Shown here: positions 35,880 through 45,148 of the stretch, piece by piece
How positions within the stretch are numbered: position 1 is the first letter of the stretch
Layout of the letters: each line of letters opens with the position of its first letter
NCBI GenBank assembly: GCA_016219985.1
Contig: JACRJO010000025.1
Location: 90,257-154,256, forward strand
Source of the DNA: Sphingobacteriales bacterium
GTDB lineage: Bacteria; Bacteroidota; Bacteroidia; Chitinophagales; Chitinophagaceae
Length of the DNA stretch: 64,000 nt
Direction of reading: 5' to 3'
Translations under genes and position numbers: made by a program
Notes under the pieces: model-generated
Databases searched by the model: none
Seen by the model: the letters and a program-made list of their open reading frames with translations, nothing else
Told to the model about the DNA's origin: nothing

Positions 35880-36989
35880 CTACCCGGCGATCCTGAATTT
35901 TTCCCCTTGAGCATTTACCCGGTAAAAAGTATTTTTCTCAATCAATAAAGCTTCCGAAAATCCTTTGCTGTGCGGAACATCGGTATTGAAGAGCCGTTTA
36001 TTAAACCAGGTACTGATGGTGTCTGCCGCAATGGTATGTCCCGTGGCAATGTACCTGACCCCAAACTGCTGAAGGGTGCTGTCGATCTGCCCGGCCGTAG
36101 CCCGTATGGTTCCCGTATAATAACCGCGGTACCAGAAGGGGCCCGCTTCACTGTAAAGGACTTCCACAAATACATTGGGATAAACATAGCTGGTATCCCC
36201 GTACCAGGGCCTGGTCAGTGCATTAATATCGGGCAAAGGCATATCGAAAAGATTTACCGCCTCCGATACGCCCCCGTGTACATAGAGGACATCCCCCACT
36301 TTCTCCATCACATTCTTGGTACGCAGCCAGCGCCCCAGCTCTGTATTTTCGTTAAAAAGTGAAAGGTAATCTGCCTGCAATAAAGCTGCGTGTTCCATGT
36401 ATTTGGGATGTACATAGCGGAAATCACCGTTCAGGTTCATCACCTCGTGATTACCCAGTACAAAATGGACATAACCTCCGGCATCCTTTGCCTTTTCTTC
36501 AAGTGAATAAATGAACCAGAGTAATTCCGTAACCTGCTCACCCCGGTCAAAAAAATCACCGGTCAGGACCAGGTGACCATCGCCGAAAGTCCAGTTAAAC
36601 TGCTCATCAATCACTTTATTCGCTTTCAGCAATTTCAGGAAAGCAAGCAGGTTTCCCTCGATATCCGAGAGCGCCAGTTGCCGGGCTGCTTTCCGGTACA
36701 CGGATCGCTCATTCTGCAGCTTGTTCTTCAATTTCACGGTAAAAAATTCGCCGGGCCTGCCTGTAGCCACAAACATGGTTATCCCTGCCCGGTCAGCCAG
36801 GGCGGCAGAATCGGTGACAACAGTCTTACTGTCGCCCTCCTCCTGGATATAATGAATATATACCTGTCCATTTTTGTATAACACATAAGGCCCGCCGCCG
36901 GTGTGCGGCCCTTGCGGCGGCCGTTTCGTTTCCGGCAGGAAAAAGCCAGCCAGCAAAACAGGGAGGATCATAAGAATTCTTGTCCGCAT
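35880..36989 (-). CDS. Exported metallophosphoesterase (PPP-like)
   Basis: 369 residues from the ATG at 36987-36989, giving a hydrophobic signal (MRTRILMILPVLLAGFF); longer starts up to 37058 are possible. Metal and catalytic motifs in order: LSDIEGN, GDFFDRG, GNHEVMN, HGGVSE and GHT. This order fits the PPP-type, Shewanella-like phosphatase branch. It probably acts in the periplasm; substrate unknown. A leading ~70-residue segment before the catalytic domain is unassigned. Confidence 0.87.
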   Translation of the reverse strand: MRTRILMILPVLLAGFFLPETKRPPQGPHTGGGPYVLYKNGQVYIHYIQEEGDSKTVVTDSAALADRAGITMFVATGRPGEFFTVKLKNKLQNERSVYRKAARQLALSDIEGNLLAFLKLLKANKVIDEQFNWTFGDGHLVLTGDFFDRGEQVTELLWFIYSLEEKAKDAGGYVHFVLGNHEVMNLNGDFRYVHPKYMEHAALLQADYLSLFNENTELGRWLRTKNVMEKVGDVLYVHGGVSEAVNLFDMPLPDINALTRPWYGDTSYVYPNVFVEVLYSEAGPFWYRGYYTGTIRATAGQIDSTLQQFGVRYIATGHTIAADTISTWFNKRLFNTDVPHSKGFSEALLIEKNTFYRVNAQGEKFRIAG

Positions 36990-37089
36990 AGTACTTGAAT
37001 AATTCATCAGCCTGCCATTCACGGACGGGTCATTCCCGGCATAGGTTGCCCGTCCCATCCCTCTAAAGATATTTGAAATTATGCATCCC

Positions 37090-37545
37090 TCACCCTGCCG
37101 TCCGGCTCAGCCATTTCTGTTTGTCCAGGACAAACCGGATCTCCCCCTTACCATAAAGTCCATTCTCTTCCCAGCCGGCTTTCCGGTAAAAACCTTTAGC
37201 CCGGGTACCGGGGCTGGTACTCAGCCAGGCCGGCAAGGCGGTTTGTTTAAAATACCAGTCCATCATACGGTCGTGCAAGAGCCGTCCCGTTCCCTTCCGG
37301 TCATGGCCCGGCCGGATAAACAAAGCCCATACATTCTGATCAGCAACACTGACGATCGCGAACCCGGTAATGGTTCCGTTTTCGATGCTTACCCATCCCC
37401 TGCCCCGCCGGGTAATATAATCCTCCACATCCGCATCGGGTACCAGTGAAGGATCGGATAAGCGGTTTTCGGTGACCGCATGCCTGACCCGCTGGATCTG
37501 TTCAATATCACCGACCACGGCCTCCCGTATAAAAATGCCCTCCAT
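37090..37545 (-). CDS. GNAT family N-acetyltransferase
   Basis: 151 residues from the ATG at 37543-37545 (MEGIFIREAVVGDIEQ). The acetyl-CoA pyrophosphate loop is RPGHDRKGTGRLLHD, followed by LSTSPGTRAKGFYRKAGW typical of the C-terminal GNAT strands. The acceptor is unknown. It is divergent from the stress-protein gene. Confidence 0.88.
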   Translation of the reverse strand: MEGIFIREAVVGDIEQIQRVRHAVTENRLSDPSLVPDADVEDYITRRGRGWVSIENGTITGFAIVSVADQNVWALFIRPGHDRKGTGRLLHDRMMDWYFKQTALPAWLSTSPGTRAKGFYRKAGWEENGLYGKGEIRFVLDKQKWLSRTAG

Positions 37546-37696
37546 CCGTTTATTTTTAGCTTTCAAGTTATTGAACTTTTTTATTTTCCCCGCTGCCCGG
37601 GATCAACCCCCCGCCGGGGATCCGGGTATCTCCATTATTCTCTTTGAGCAAACCCGCCAATCCGTTACATTTAGCTTACCGAAACAAACCAACGCC

Positions 37697-38482
37697 ATGC
37701 AGCTTGTCATTATCCCGGTTGATTTTTCTGAAACATCCCTCAATGCGGCCCGGTTTGCCGCGAAAATGCTGGCCTGGAAGGATGATACAAAGGCGGTGCT
37801 TTACCACAATTATGAAAGTGAAAACGATCACGATATTTCCCTGTTTTATCTCGAAAGCCTGAAAAAGGAGTTTCACAAGGCTGGTGTCCGCCAGGTGTCA
37901 TGCGAATATGAAATGGGGGGCGACCTGATTGAAAATGTTTCCCGGCTGGCACATACGATCCGGGCCACGCTCATCCTGATGGGGATTACCGGTAAATCAG
38001 CCCTGCGGCAGGTCATGTTTGGCAGCAATACCCTGAAGCTGGTTGACAAAAACCTCTACCCGGTGCTGATCATTCCCCCGGATGCCCGATATAAAGGGGT
38101 CTCGAAAATAGCTTTTGCCACCGACTTTAAAAATGTAGAACTCAGCACCCCGTCACAGCTCATCGGCTCCGTACTTCGTCTCTTTGCGCCCAAATTGCAT
38201 ATCGTGCATGTAAGTAAGGAAGCGGCGCAAAACCTATCCCCCGCCATGCAGGAGGAAAAAGTAAAAATTGAACAGCTCTTCAGTCCGTTTGAGAAAGAGT
38301 TCTTTTTTATTTCCGGGGACGATTTCCATGAATCCCTGGACCGCTTTGTACAGGAACAGGATATTGATGTACTCGTTACGGTCCCCAAGCATCCCAGTAA
38401 TTCCGCATCCCTGTTCAGGTCATCGCACACGAAGAAACTGGCCTATCACAGTCATATCCCGATCCTCGCCGCCCACCAGTAA
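37697..38482 (+). CDS. Tandem universal stress protein (UspA family)
   Basis: 261 residues from the ATG at 37697 (MQLVIIPVDFSETSL); the frame upstream overlaps the GNAT gene and is rejected. Two Usp domains: about 1-135 and 140-261. The first holds GITGKSALRQVMFGSNT, close to the ATP-binding Gx2Gx9G(S/T) motif. The second (KIAFATDFKN... ) lacks a clear nucleotide motif. Cytoplasmic, stress-related; single gene. Confidence 0.88.
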   Translation: MQLVIIPVDFSETSLNAARFAAKMLAWKDDTKAVLYHNYESENDHDISLFYLESLKKEFHKAGVRQVSCEYEMGGDLIENVSRLAHTIRATLILMGITGKSALRQVMFGSNTLKLVDKNLYPVLIIPPDARYKGVSKIAFATDFKNVELSTPSQLIGSVLRLFAPKLHIVHVSKEAAQNLSPAMQEEKVKIEQLFSPFEKEFFFISGDDFHESLDRFVQEQDIDVLVTVPKHPSNSASLFRSSHTKKLAYHSHIPILAAHQ

Positions 38483-38571
38483 GCCTTGTGAATCTGCTGT
38501 TTATCCTGGTTTGCATCCGAAATGGCCGGGAACCGCACTTGACGGCCAGCAAACAAATAGCTATCTTTGCC

Positions 38572-38579
38572 ATAGCTTT
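38572..38579 (+). promoter_or_regulatory. -7 promoter element, possible arginase promoter
   Basis: TATCTTTG matches TAnnTTTG exactly. Transcription would start at about 38585, giving a leader of roughly 155 bases before the arginase start. No TTG lies at the ideal distance, so this is tentative. Confidence 0.35.
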
Positions 38580-38742
38580 TTATGAAGCCTGCGTTTAAAA
38601 TACAGGACAGCGTGTACACTTTTGCCGAGCAGTCTCTGCCCGCCAATTTTTATATCCCTGATTAATGCTCCTGCAGCACCTGTTTTAAGCCCCTTTTTTA
38701 CACACCGGTACATCCCGGGAACATTACTCAACTGTGGCCAGT

Positions 38743-39690
38743 ATGAAAAATATTAAACTGATCGAAGTCCCTTCTGAAATAGGCGCCGGCACCCGCGGCG
38801 CCAGCCTCGGTATCGAAGCGATCAAAATTGCCGCCCTTGATTTCATGAGCAATTTCTTTATTCATTTTCCCTCTGAAAAAGTGCAGACGGAAAACAAACT
38901 GCTTTACGAACCGATCGAATCACCCTTTGCCAAGCGCATCAAGGGGGTAACAGCTATTTATGAAAGGGTCAGCAAATCTGTCAATGAAACCATCCGGAAC
39001 AATTTCTTCCCGGTGGTGCTCAGCGGTGACCACAGTACGGCCGGCGCCACGATTGCCGGGATCAAGATGGCCAAACCCAAAAGCAAGTTAGGGGTGATCT
39101 GGATTGATGCCCATGCAGACCTGCATACCCCTTACACTACGCCTTCCGGGAATGTGCACGGGATGCCCATGGCGGCTTCCATCAACAAAGACAATGAAGA
39201 CTGCGCGGTGCATGAGATTGATGACGAAACTGCGAAACAGTGGAATTACCTGAAAAATATCGGCAAGATCGCCCCGAAGGTTCACCCGGAAGATGTGGTA
39301 TTCATTTCACTCCGGGATTATGAACGGGAAGAACGGCACCTGATCGAAAAGTACGGCATGAAAGTAATCACGACCAAGGAGGTCCGGAACAAGGGAGCGG
39401 AGAACATCGTTCGCTCGGTGATCCGGTATTTATCCGACTGCACGGATATCTATGTTTCCTTTGATGTGGACAGCCTGGACTCTTCCATTTCAAAAGGAAC
39501 CGGGACACCGGTGGGTAACGGGCTCAAAGAAAGGGAAGCGGAAGACCTGATCAGTAAATTCATGATGAACCGGAAAATATGCTGCTTTGAAATTGCGGAA
39601 GTCAACCCGACCCTGGACAAGGAAAACCTGATGGCGGAAATCGCTTTCAATATCCTGCAACGTAGTGTGAATGTATTAATGATGAATTAA
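38743..39690 (+). CDS. Arginase/agmatinase family ureohydrolase
   Basis: 315 residues from the ATG at 38743 (a GTG three codons earlier is possible). Binuclear manganese motifs are SGDHST, DAHADLHTPY and FDVDSLDSS. The DVDxxDP signature has Ser in place of Pro. The stretch SGNVHGMPMA matches the arginase group rather than agmatinase, so arginine to ornithine plus urea is the likely reaction. It is followed after 9 bp by the DUF1684 gene. Confidence 0.88.
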   Translation: MKNIKLIEVPSEIGAGTRGASLGIEAIKIAALDFMSNFFIHFPSEKVQTENKLLYEPIESPFAKRIKGVTAIYERVSKSVNETIRNNFFPVVLSGDHSTAGATIAGIKMAKPKSKLGVIWIDAHADLHTPYTTPSGNVHGMPMAASINKDNEDCAVHEIDDETAKQWNYLKNIGKIAPKVHPEDVVFISLRDYEREERHLIEKYGMKVITTKEVRNKGAENIVRSVIRYLSDCTDIYVSFDVDSLDSSISKGTGTPVGNGLKEREAEDLISKFMMNRKICCFEIAEVNPTLDKENLMAEIAFNILQRSVNVLMMN

Positions 39691-39699
39691 TCTTACCGC

Positions 39700-40299
39700 A
39701 TGAAATTCCCTGCAACTTTTATACTGGCCCTGCTGCTACCCGTGATACTGAATGCCCAGCCGGGAAAATATACAGACTCCCTGCAACATTTCCGGGACAA
39801 CTATATCAGCACCCACGAAGTGGTCCTGGAAAAAGACCGGGCCCGGCTCCGGTTTTATCCCATCAACGGGGAATACCGTATAGCTGCCCGGGTGGAAAGG
39901 ATCTACGAGGCGCCCTGGTTTGGCATGGAAACATCGGGCAGGCTGAAAAAGAACTTCCGGGTCTATGCCATCCTGCATTTCAGTTTCGCTGGCCAGTCAC
40001 TCAAACTTTCCGTGTACCAGTCGCAGCAACTGATGAATACAGAGGGCTATACAGATTACCTGTTTATCCCGTTTACCGACCAGACCAATGGGGAAGAAAC
40101 CTATGAGAATGGCCGGTATATTGATATCACGACTGCCAACCTGCAACAAGAAACATTCTACATTGATTTCAACAAGTCTTACAACCCCTACTGTGCATAC
40201 ATTAGTAATGTGTACAACTGCCCCATACCGCCCAAAGAGAATAATTTAGCGGTTGCGATCGGTGCAGGAGAAAAAAAATATGGAGCGCCACAACAGTAG
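39700..40299 (+). CDS. Exported DUF1684 protein
   Basis: 199 residues with a signal peptide (1-19, NAQ). The family core is visible: FYPINGEYRIAARVE, FSFAGQSLKLSVYQ, YLFIPFTDQTNGEETYENGRYID, and the C-terminal FNKSYNPYCAYISNVYNCPIPP region (split here for length in the protein: FNKSYNPYCAY then YNCPIPP). Function unknown. The last codons and stop recur as a degraded copy 61 bp downstream. Confidence 0.85.
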   Translation: MKFPATFILALLLPVILNAQPGKYTDSLQHFRDNYISTHEVVLEKDRARLRFYPINGEYRIAARVERIYEAPWFGMETSGRLKKNFRVYAILHFSFAGQSLKLSVYQSQQLMNTEGYTDYLFIPFTDQTNGEETYENGRYIDITTANLQQETFYIDFNKSYNPYCAYISNVYNCPIPPKENNLAVAIGAGEKKYGAPQQ

Positions 40300-40367
40300 A
40301 AATAACCGCAGGAGATGCGGAGTGCGCAGCGGAAAAAAATAGGAAGCACCCCAACAGTAGAATTACC
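40269..40367 (+). repeat. Imperfect 61-bp direct duplication of a gene end
   Basis: CAACAGTAGAA, which includes the DUF1684 stop, occurs at 40291-40301 and again at 40352-40362. Both copies are preceded by GGAAAAAAATA-like sequence and followed by ATAACC or TTACC. Between them lie 8-base words CCGCAGGA, GATGCGGA, GTGCGCAG (40306-40329). Confidence 0.65.
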
Positions 40368-40712
40368 AGCCCGGGAATACATTGAACTAAGGAAAAAGAG
40401 GGAAACCCATTTTCGCGAAACAGTCAGGGCCCGGCACCTGGAGATTTGTACTACATTTTTTTGGAATGTCCATTTAACCGGCAATATATGGGCAGTATAA
40501 TAACCGCTGAGGCGCGGAGTGTACAGAAAGCGAAAAGAAAAAAATATGGATCGTGTAATTTGAAAATAACCGTAGTGACAATATTCTCGCGTACACCAGG
40601 CCTCCGCGGCTAAATAAAATTATCAGAACCTGGCCAGATTCATACTTACATGGCGCTTGTATATGATTTGTGCAATGAGGTAATTCTATTCACCAATTGA
40701 ATTTCACTGCTC
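40300..40712. other. 413-bp intergenic region, no gene seen
   Basis: Besides the duplicated gene end, it contains scattered 8-base words of the GCGCGGAG type at about 40508-40535 and their reverse-complement type at about 40590-40612. The rest is AT-rich and featureless. The flanking genes converge. Confidence 0.55.
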
Positions 40713-41621
40713 TCAATCTCTTTTTTTATGTTCCGGGCCAAATGTCAGTTTAAGTCCTGCTTCAAATGAAACCGGCTTGTACCCCAGTTCCCTCACGGCT
40801 TTATCGATCACAAATCCTGTTTTCAGCGGCCGCTTAGCGGGTTGGGAAAAAGTATCGGCTGTAACCCGGAGCAGCAGGGACCGGTCGAGCTGCAGGTAAT
40901 CCGCGGCTTTACAGGCCATCCCGTACGGGCTGATCTGTTCGGCCCCGCTGAGATGCCAAATACCCCTGGCTCTCTTTTCAATAATGGCCACAATGCCACT
41001 TGCCAGGTCCCCCACATAGGTGGGTGTCCGCAGTTGATCATCCACTACTTTGTAGGTCTCCCCCTTCTCCAGTTTCTCTTTCACGATGGAAAGAATATTG
41101 CTGCGACCGGCCAGGGGTTGCCCGTATACCAGTATCGTCCTTACAATGGCCCAGTCGTACGGGTAATTTTTGACAGCCGCTTCAGCGTCCTGCTTGGTCT
41201 TCCCGTAAAAATTCACCGGGGCCACCGGGTCCTCTTCTGCATACATTCCCTTTTCCCCGTCAAACACAAAATCGGTTGAAATAAAAATGAAAAAGGATTG
41301 TTGTTTCCCTGCTTCGGAAACCAACTGAACCGTGGCCGTTGTATTGACCCGGTACGCGTCTGCCTGGTTTAGCTCACAGTCGTCGGGTTTGCTCATCGCT
41401 CCTGCATGCACGATCACCGCAGGGGAAAAACGCTCAACCAGCTTTTTTACCTGCAGGGGATCCGTAAAATCCATTGTCTCATAACTGAAACCGGGTTTCC
41501 CATCCAATGCCAGGCGGCAATTTCCTTTCCCGGTTGCCAGTACCGTATGTCCTTTTTCGAGCAGGGCGGGAACCAGGTAATGGCCCAGAAAACCGTTTGC
41601 TCCCGTGACCAGTATTTTCAT
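40713..41621 (-). CDS. SDR sugar-nucleotide reductase (RmlD-like)
   Basis: 302 residues. The N-terminal NAD(P) motif is VTGANGFLGHYLVPAL, the active-site serine stretch is FISTDFVFDG and the catalytic YxxxK is NFYGKTKQDAE. Overall order matches dTDP-4-dehydrorhamnose reductase and related proteins. No other rhamnose genes adjoin it, so the exact substrate is open. Confidence 0.85.
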   Translation of the reverse strand: MKILVTGANGFLGHYLVPALLEKGHTVLATGKGNCRLALDGKPGFSYETMDFTDPLQVKKLVERFSPAVIVHAGAMSKPDDCELNQADAYRVNTTATVQLVSEAGKQQSFFIFISTDFVFDGEKGMYAEEDPVAPVNFYGKTKQDAEAAVKNYPYDWAIVRTILVYGQPLAGRSNILSIVKEKLEKGETYKVVDDQLRTPTYVGDLASGIVAIIEKRARGIWHLSGAEQISPYGMACKAADYLQLDRSLLLRVTADTFSQPAKRPLKTGFVIDKAVRELGYKPVSFEAGLKLTFGPEHKKRD

Positions 41622-41679
41622 TTCGTCCAGGTTGCGGAAATAAATGAAGGCGGGTATGCCGTATTTATTCCCGGTGAAA

Positions 41680-43818
41680 TCAGAAAGCTTTTTTTTCGTC
41701 GCTGACCGCCTTAAAATCGGGTGTCAGTCCCATATTGTAAAAGATAAAAGAATAAATATCCGCTGTGGTTTCCAGCGCCTTTTTGAGGTTACTGGCTCCA
41801 TGCCCTGAGTTCACATCGATGCGGATCAGTACCGGGTTCTTTCCCTTATAATGTTCCTGCAGCGTAGCCGCATACTTAAAGGAATGCGCCGGCACCACCC
41901 GGTCATCGTGATCAGCCGTGGTGATCAGGGTAGCAGGGTAATTGAGCCCGTCTTTAATATTATGGATCGGGGAATAGGCATAGAGGTTCTTAAAATCCTC
42001 CGGGTTATCGCTGCTGCCATATTCGGGTATCCAGTTCCAGCCGATGGTAAACTTATGAAAGCGCAGCATATCCATCACGCCGACCTGCGGGATCGCGACC
42101 TTAAAAAGATCGGGCCGCTGGTTAATCACGGTGCCTACCAGCAGGCCCCCGTTTGAGCCACCCTGTACGGCAAGGTAATCACTCGATGTATATCCCTTAT
42201 CCACGAGGTATTCAGCGGCCGCAATAAAATCGTCAAACACCGTTTGTTTTTTCAAGCGCATGCCGGCCTCGTGCCATTTCTCACCGTATTCGCTGCCACC
42301 CCGGATATTGGCCAGGCAATATACCCCGCCCTGCTCCAGCCAGGCGATACGCGTTGGGGAAAAATTAGGGGTGCTGCTGATATTGAACCCGCCATATCCA
42401 TACAGGATGGCCGGACTTTTGCCACGGAGTTCGAGTCCTTTTTTATGAACAATGAACATGGGAATCTTTGTACCATCTTTCCCGGGGTAGAATACCTGTT
42501 CCGTTACAAATTCTTCGGGATTGAATTTTACTTCCGGTTTACGGAAGACAGTACTCTCCCCGCTGGCGATATCATATTTGTAAATAGTGGGAGGAACAGT
42601 GATGGAAGTGAAAGTATAGAACACGAACCGGTCTTCCTTTTTCCCCCCGAAGCCGCCAGCCGTACCCAGTCCCGGCAGTGTGACTTCCCGTTCCGCATTT
42701 CCTTCCATATCATACACATATACCCGGCTGGTTACATCCTTCATGTAAGTGATAAACAGCCGGTTCCCCGCGCTGCTGACTCCTGCCATGTTTTCTTCCT
42801 TTTCAGGAATCACTGTTTTCCAGTTTTCCGGCGCCGGCTGCAGCGGGTCCACCAGGATAATCCGCCGGTTCTTTGCGCCCTCATTGGTCTGGAGCAGGAA
42901 TTTGCCATTCACTTCATCAATAAAATTGAACTGGTAATCCCCCACTTCTTTTATAATGGGTTTAAATTTTTTATCCGCTGACTGACTGTCAAAATACCAG
43001 AGGCTGTTGCCCTCCCTGCCTTTCCCCCGGTCACTGATATTCAGGAAAACATACCGCTCGCTTTCATCGGTGAATACACTGTGAAAACGCTGCGGGTTGG
43101 CCGGGTCCTCATAAATAAGCTGATCCTTATCCTGGCTGCTGCCGGCTTTATGATAGTACACCTGGTGGTTTTCATTTTTGGTGGACAGTTCCTTTCCTTT
43201 TTCAGGGGCCGGGTACCGGCTGTAATAAAACCCATCTCCCTGCCAGGAAGCCCCGGATACTTTTACCCAGGCTAAAGAGTCCCTGAGGTATTTTTTGCTG
43301 CGCAGGTCCATTACGAAAAAAGTCCGCCAGTCACTGCCCCCGGCAGATTTACCCACCACCGCATACTTCCCGTTTTTCGAAACAGAAAAAGTGGCCAGCG
43401 ACGTGGTACCTTCCGCGGAAAATTTGTTGGGGTCCAGCAGCAATTCGGGTTTGCCATTGAGTCCTTTCTGGCGATAGAGCACGGACTGGTTTTGCAAGCC
43501 GTCATTCTTATAAAAAAAGAAATACTCCTGCTGCCGGAAGGGAACAGAATACTTTGGGTAATTATTGATCGCCTCGAGCCGCTCCTGCCATTGTTTGCGG
43601 TAAGGGATCTGGTCCAGGTAACTGAACGTGACTTTATTTTGACGGGCCACCCAATCCGTGGTGTATTCACTCCGGTCATCTTCCAGCCAGCGGTAGGGGT
43701 CGGCAACGGTGGTACCATGATAGGTATCAGCAACATCTCCCTTTGCGGTAATGGGGTACAGTACCTGCGATGCAGCGAACAGAGGCAGCAGGAAAAATAT
43801 AAGGCTGAACTTCTTCAT
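41680..43818 (-). CDS. Prolyl oligopeptidase (S9A)
   Basis: 712 residues with a signal peptide (1-18, FAASQ), so it is periplasmic. The N-terminal seven-blade propeller (about 70-430) precedes the alpha/beta hydrolase domain. Nucleophile Ser555 is in GGSNGGLLVG, the acid in DHDDRVVPAHS and the His in SGHGASNLKK. It cleaves short proline-containing peptides. Single gene, starting 300 bp from the divergent pfkA. Confidence 0.95.
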   Translation of the reverse strand: MKKFSLIFFLLPLFAASQVLYPITAKGDVADTYHGTTVADPYRWLEDDRSEYTTDWVARQNKVTFSYLDQIPYRKQWQERLEAINNYPKYSVPFRQQEYFFFYKNDGLQNQSVLYRQKGLNGKPELLLDPNKFSAEGTTSLATFSVSKNGKYAVVGKSAGGSDWRTFFVMDLRSKKYLRDSLAWVKVSGASWQGDGFYYSRYPAPEKGKELSTKNENHQVYYHKAGSSQDKDQLIYEDPANPQRFHSVFTDESERYVFLNISDRGKGREGNSLWYFDSQSADKKFKPIIKEVGDYQFNFIDEVNGKFLLQTNEGAKNRRIILVDPLQPAPENWKTVIPEKEENMAGVSSAGNRLFITYMKDVTSRVYVYDMEGNAEREVTLPGLGTAGGFGGKKEDRFVFYTFTSITVPPTIYKYDIASGESTVFRKPEVKFNPEEFVTEQVFYPGKDGTKIPMFIVHKKGLELRGKSPAILYGYGGFNISSTPNFSPTRIAWLEQGGVYCLANIRGGSEYGEKWHEAGMRLKKQTVFDDFIAAAEYLVDKGYTSSDYLAVQGGSNGGLLVGTVINQRPDLFKVAIPQVGVMDMLRFHKFTIGWNWIPEYGSSDNPEDFKNLYAYSPIHNIKDGLNYPATLITTADHDDRVVPAHSFKYAATLQEHYKGKNPVLIRIDVNSGHGASNLKKALETTADIYSFIFYNMGLTPDFKAVSDEKKAF

Positions 43819-44118
43819 ATAAATTGATTAGGCTACTAAGATAAAATATTACAGGGGCAAATACGAGGTGAATGAAGGGATGCGCTATAAACAGGATTAA
43901 TGGTAAAATCGAGAGGTTATCACCAGATCCCTGTTCCGCGGTCTTGCTTCCCGTCAATTAAAATGCACAAACGGCCCTCTATTTTTCCTGAACGGGATAT
44001 TCTCCCTTTAAATAAAGGGAATAAAACAGATATTTGATAACCGGAATAAAACTAACGATTGTGTGTCAGGTACACATTCAGAACAAAAGCTTATTTTTGC
44101 GCAGTTTTAAAATTCAAG
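43819..44118. other. 300-bp divergent control region of prolyl oligopeptidase and pfkA
   Basis: It contains the palindrome CCCTTTA-AA-TAAAGGG (44004-44019). It also holds the inverted repeat TGTGT/ACACA around CAGGT (44062-44076) and an exact -7 element TATTTTTG (44092-44099) 20 bp before the pfkA ATG. The half-site AGGTACACATT equals that in the palindrome at 6054-6076. Confidence 0.5.
44092..44099 (+). promoter_or_regulatory. -7 promoter element of pfkA
   Basis: TATTTTTG is an exact TAnnTTTG, 19 bp upstream of the pfkA start. The expected -33 TTG is not seen; that position is occupied by the TGTGT-CAGGT-ACACA inverted repeat (44062-44076), so a regulator may act there. Confidence 0.45.
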
Positions 44119-45102
44119 ATGGAAAAGAAAGTAACAAAAATTGGTGTTCTTACTTCAGGCGGCGATGCGCCTGGCATGAACGCCGCAATCCGGGCAGTGG
44201 TGAGAACAGGTATTTTTCACGGACTGGAAATGTACGGGATCATGCGGGGCTACCAGGGCATGATCGATGATGATATATTCAGGATGGAAGGCCGTTCCGT
44301 AGCCAATATCATTCAGCGGGGCGGGACGATTTTAAAAACAGCCCGCTGCAAAGATTTCTATGAACCCGAGGGAAGAAAGATCGCTTACAACAACCTGAAG
44401 AAAAGAGGCATTGACGGGCTGGTGATCATCGGGGGCGATGGCTCCTTCCGCGGCGCCGTAAAATTCAGCCAGGAATTCGATATTCCCTGCGTGGGACTGG
44501 CCGGCACCATTGATAAGGATATTTCGGGTACCGATTTCACCATCGGTTTCGATACCGCGGTAAATACGGCCGTGGAAGCTATTGATAAAGTAAGGGACAC
44601 CATGGATGCCCATGACCGTATCTTTATTATTGAAGTGATGGGCCGTGATGCCGGGTATATCGCCCTGCACAGCGGTATCGCCACGGGGGCGGAGAATATC
44701 CTGATCCCCGAGCGGAAAACCGATATGAACAGTATCATTGAATCCCTGCAGGAAAAGGAGAAAAGGAAAAAAATGGTGAACCTGATCGTGGTGGCCGAAG
44801 GGGATGATTTTGGTGGCGCCAATGAAGTGCAGAAAGTGCTGCAGGAGCGCTTGCCCAAAGCGGAGATCCGGGTTTGTATCCTGGGGCATATCCAGCGCGG
44901 TGGGGCCCCCAGTTGTATGGACCGGCTGATCGCCAGCAGGATGGGATACCATGCGGTGGAATCGCTGATGGAAGGACGCCACAATGTCTTTGTAGGAATT
45001 CAGAACAATAAGATGAATTATATTCCCCTGGAAACAGCGGTCAAGAATAAAGGAAAGATCAGCGACGAATGGCTCAAGATCGTGAAGATCCTCGCCAGTT
45101 AA
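44119..45102 (+). CDS. pfkA: ATP-dependent 6-phosphofructokinase
   Basis: 327 residues from the ATG at 44119 (MEKKVTKIGVLTSGGD). ATP-site motif GGDGS is at 105-109, the mark of ATP rather than pyrophosphate enzymes. The catalytic loop is GTIDKD (129-134) with Asp132; the canonical Asn of GTIDND is Lys133. Substrate motif VMGRDAGYIA is intact. It is followed after 46 bp by pyk, so two controlled steps of glycolysis share an operon. Confidence 0.95.
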   Translation: MEKKVTKIGVLTSGGDAPGMNAAIRAVVRTGIFHGLEMYGIMRGYQGMIDDDIFRMEGRSVANIIQRGGTILKTARCKDFYEPEGRKIAYNNLKKRGIDGLVIIGGDGSFRGAVKFSQEFDIPCVGLAGTIDKDISGTDFTIGFDTAVNTAVEAIDKVRDTMDAHDRIFIIEVMGRDAGYIALHSGIATGAENILIPERKTDMNSIIESLQEKEKRKKMVNLIVVAEGDDFGGANEVQKVLQERLPKAEIRVCILGHIQRGGAPSCMDRLIASRMGYHAVESLMEGRHNVFVGIQNNKMNYIPLETAVKNKGKISDEWLKIVKILAS

Positions 45103-45148
45103 TTTTTTGCTGTACTCCTGCCCGATCGCCCATTAATGTACGCCACTT

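Noticed and set aside
38582..38665. 27-codon open frame upstream of arginase
   Set aside because: The likely transcription start from TATCTTTG falls at or after its ATG, there is no similarity I recognise and no arginine codons of a leader peptide.
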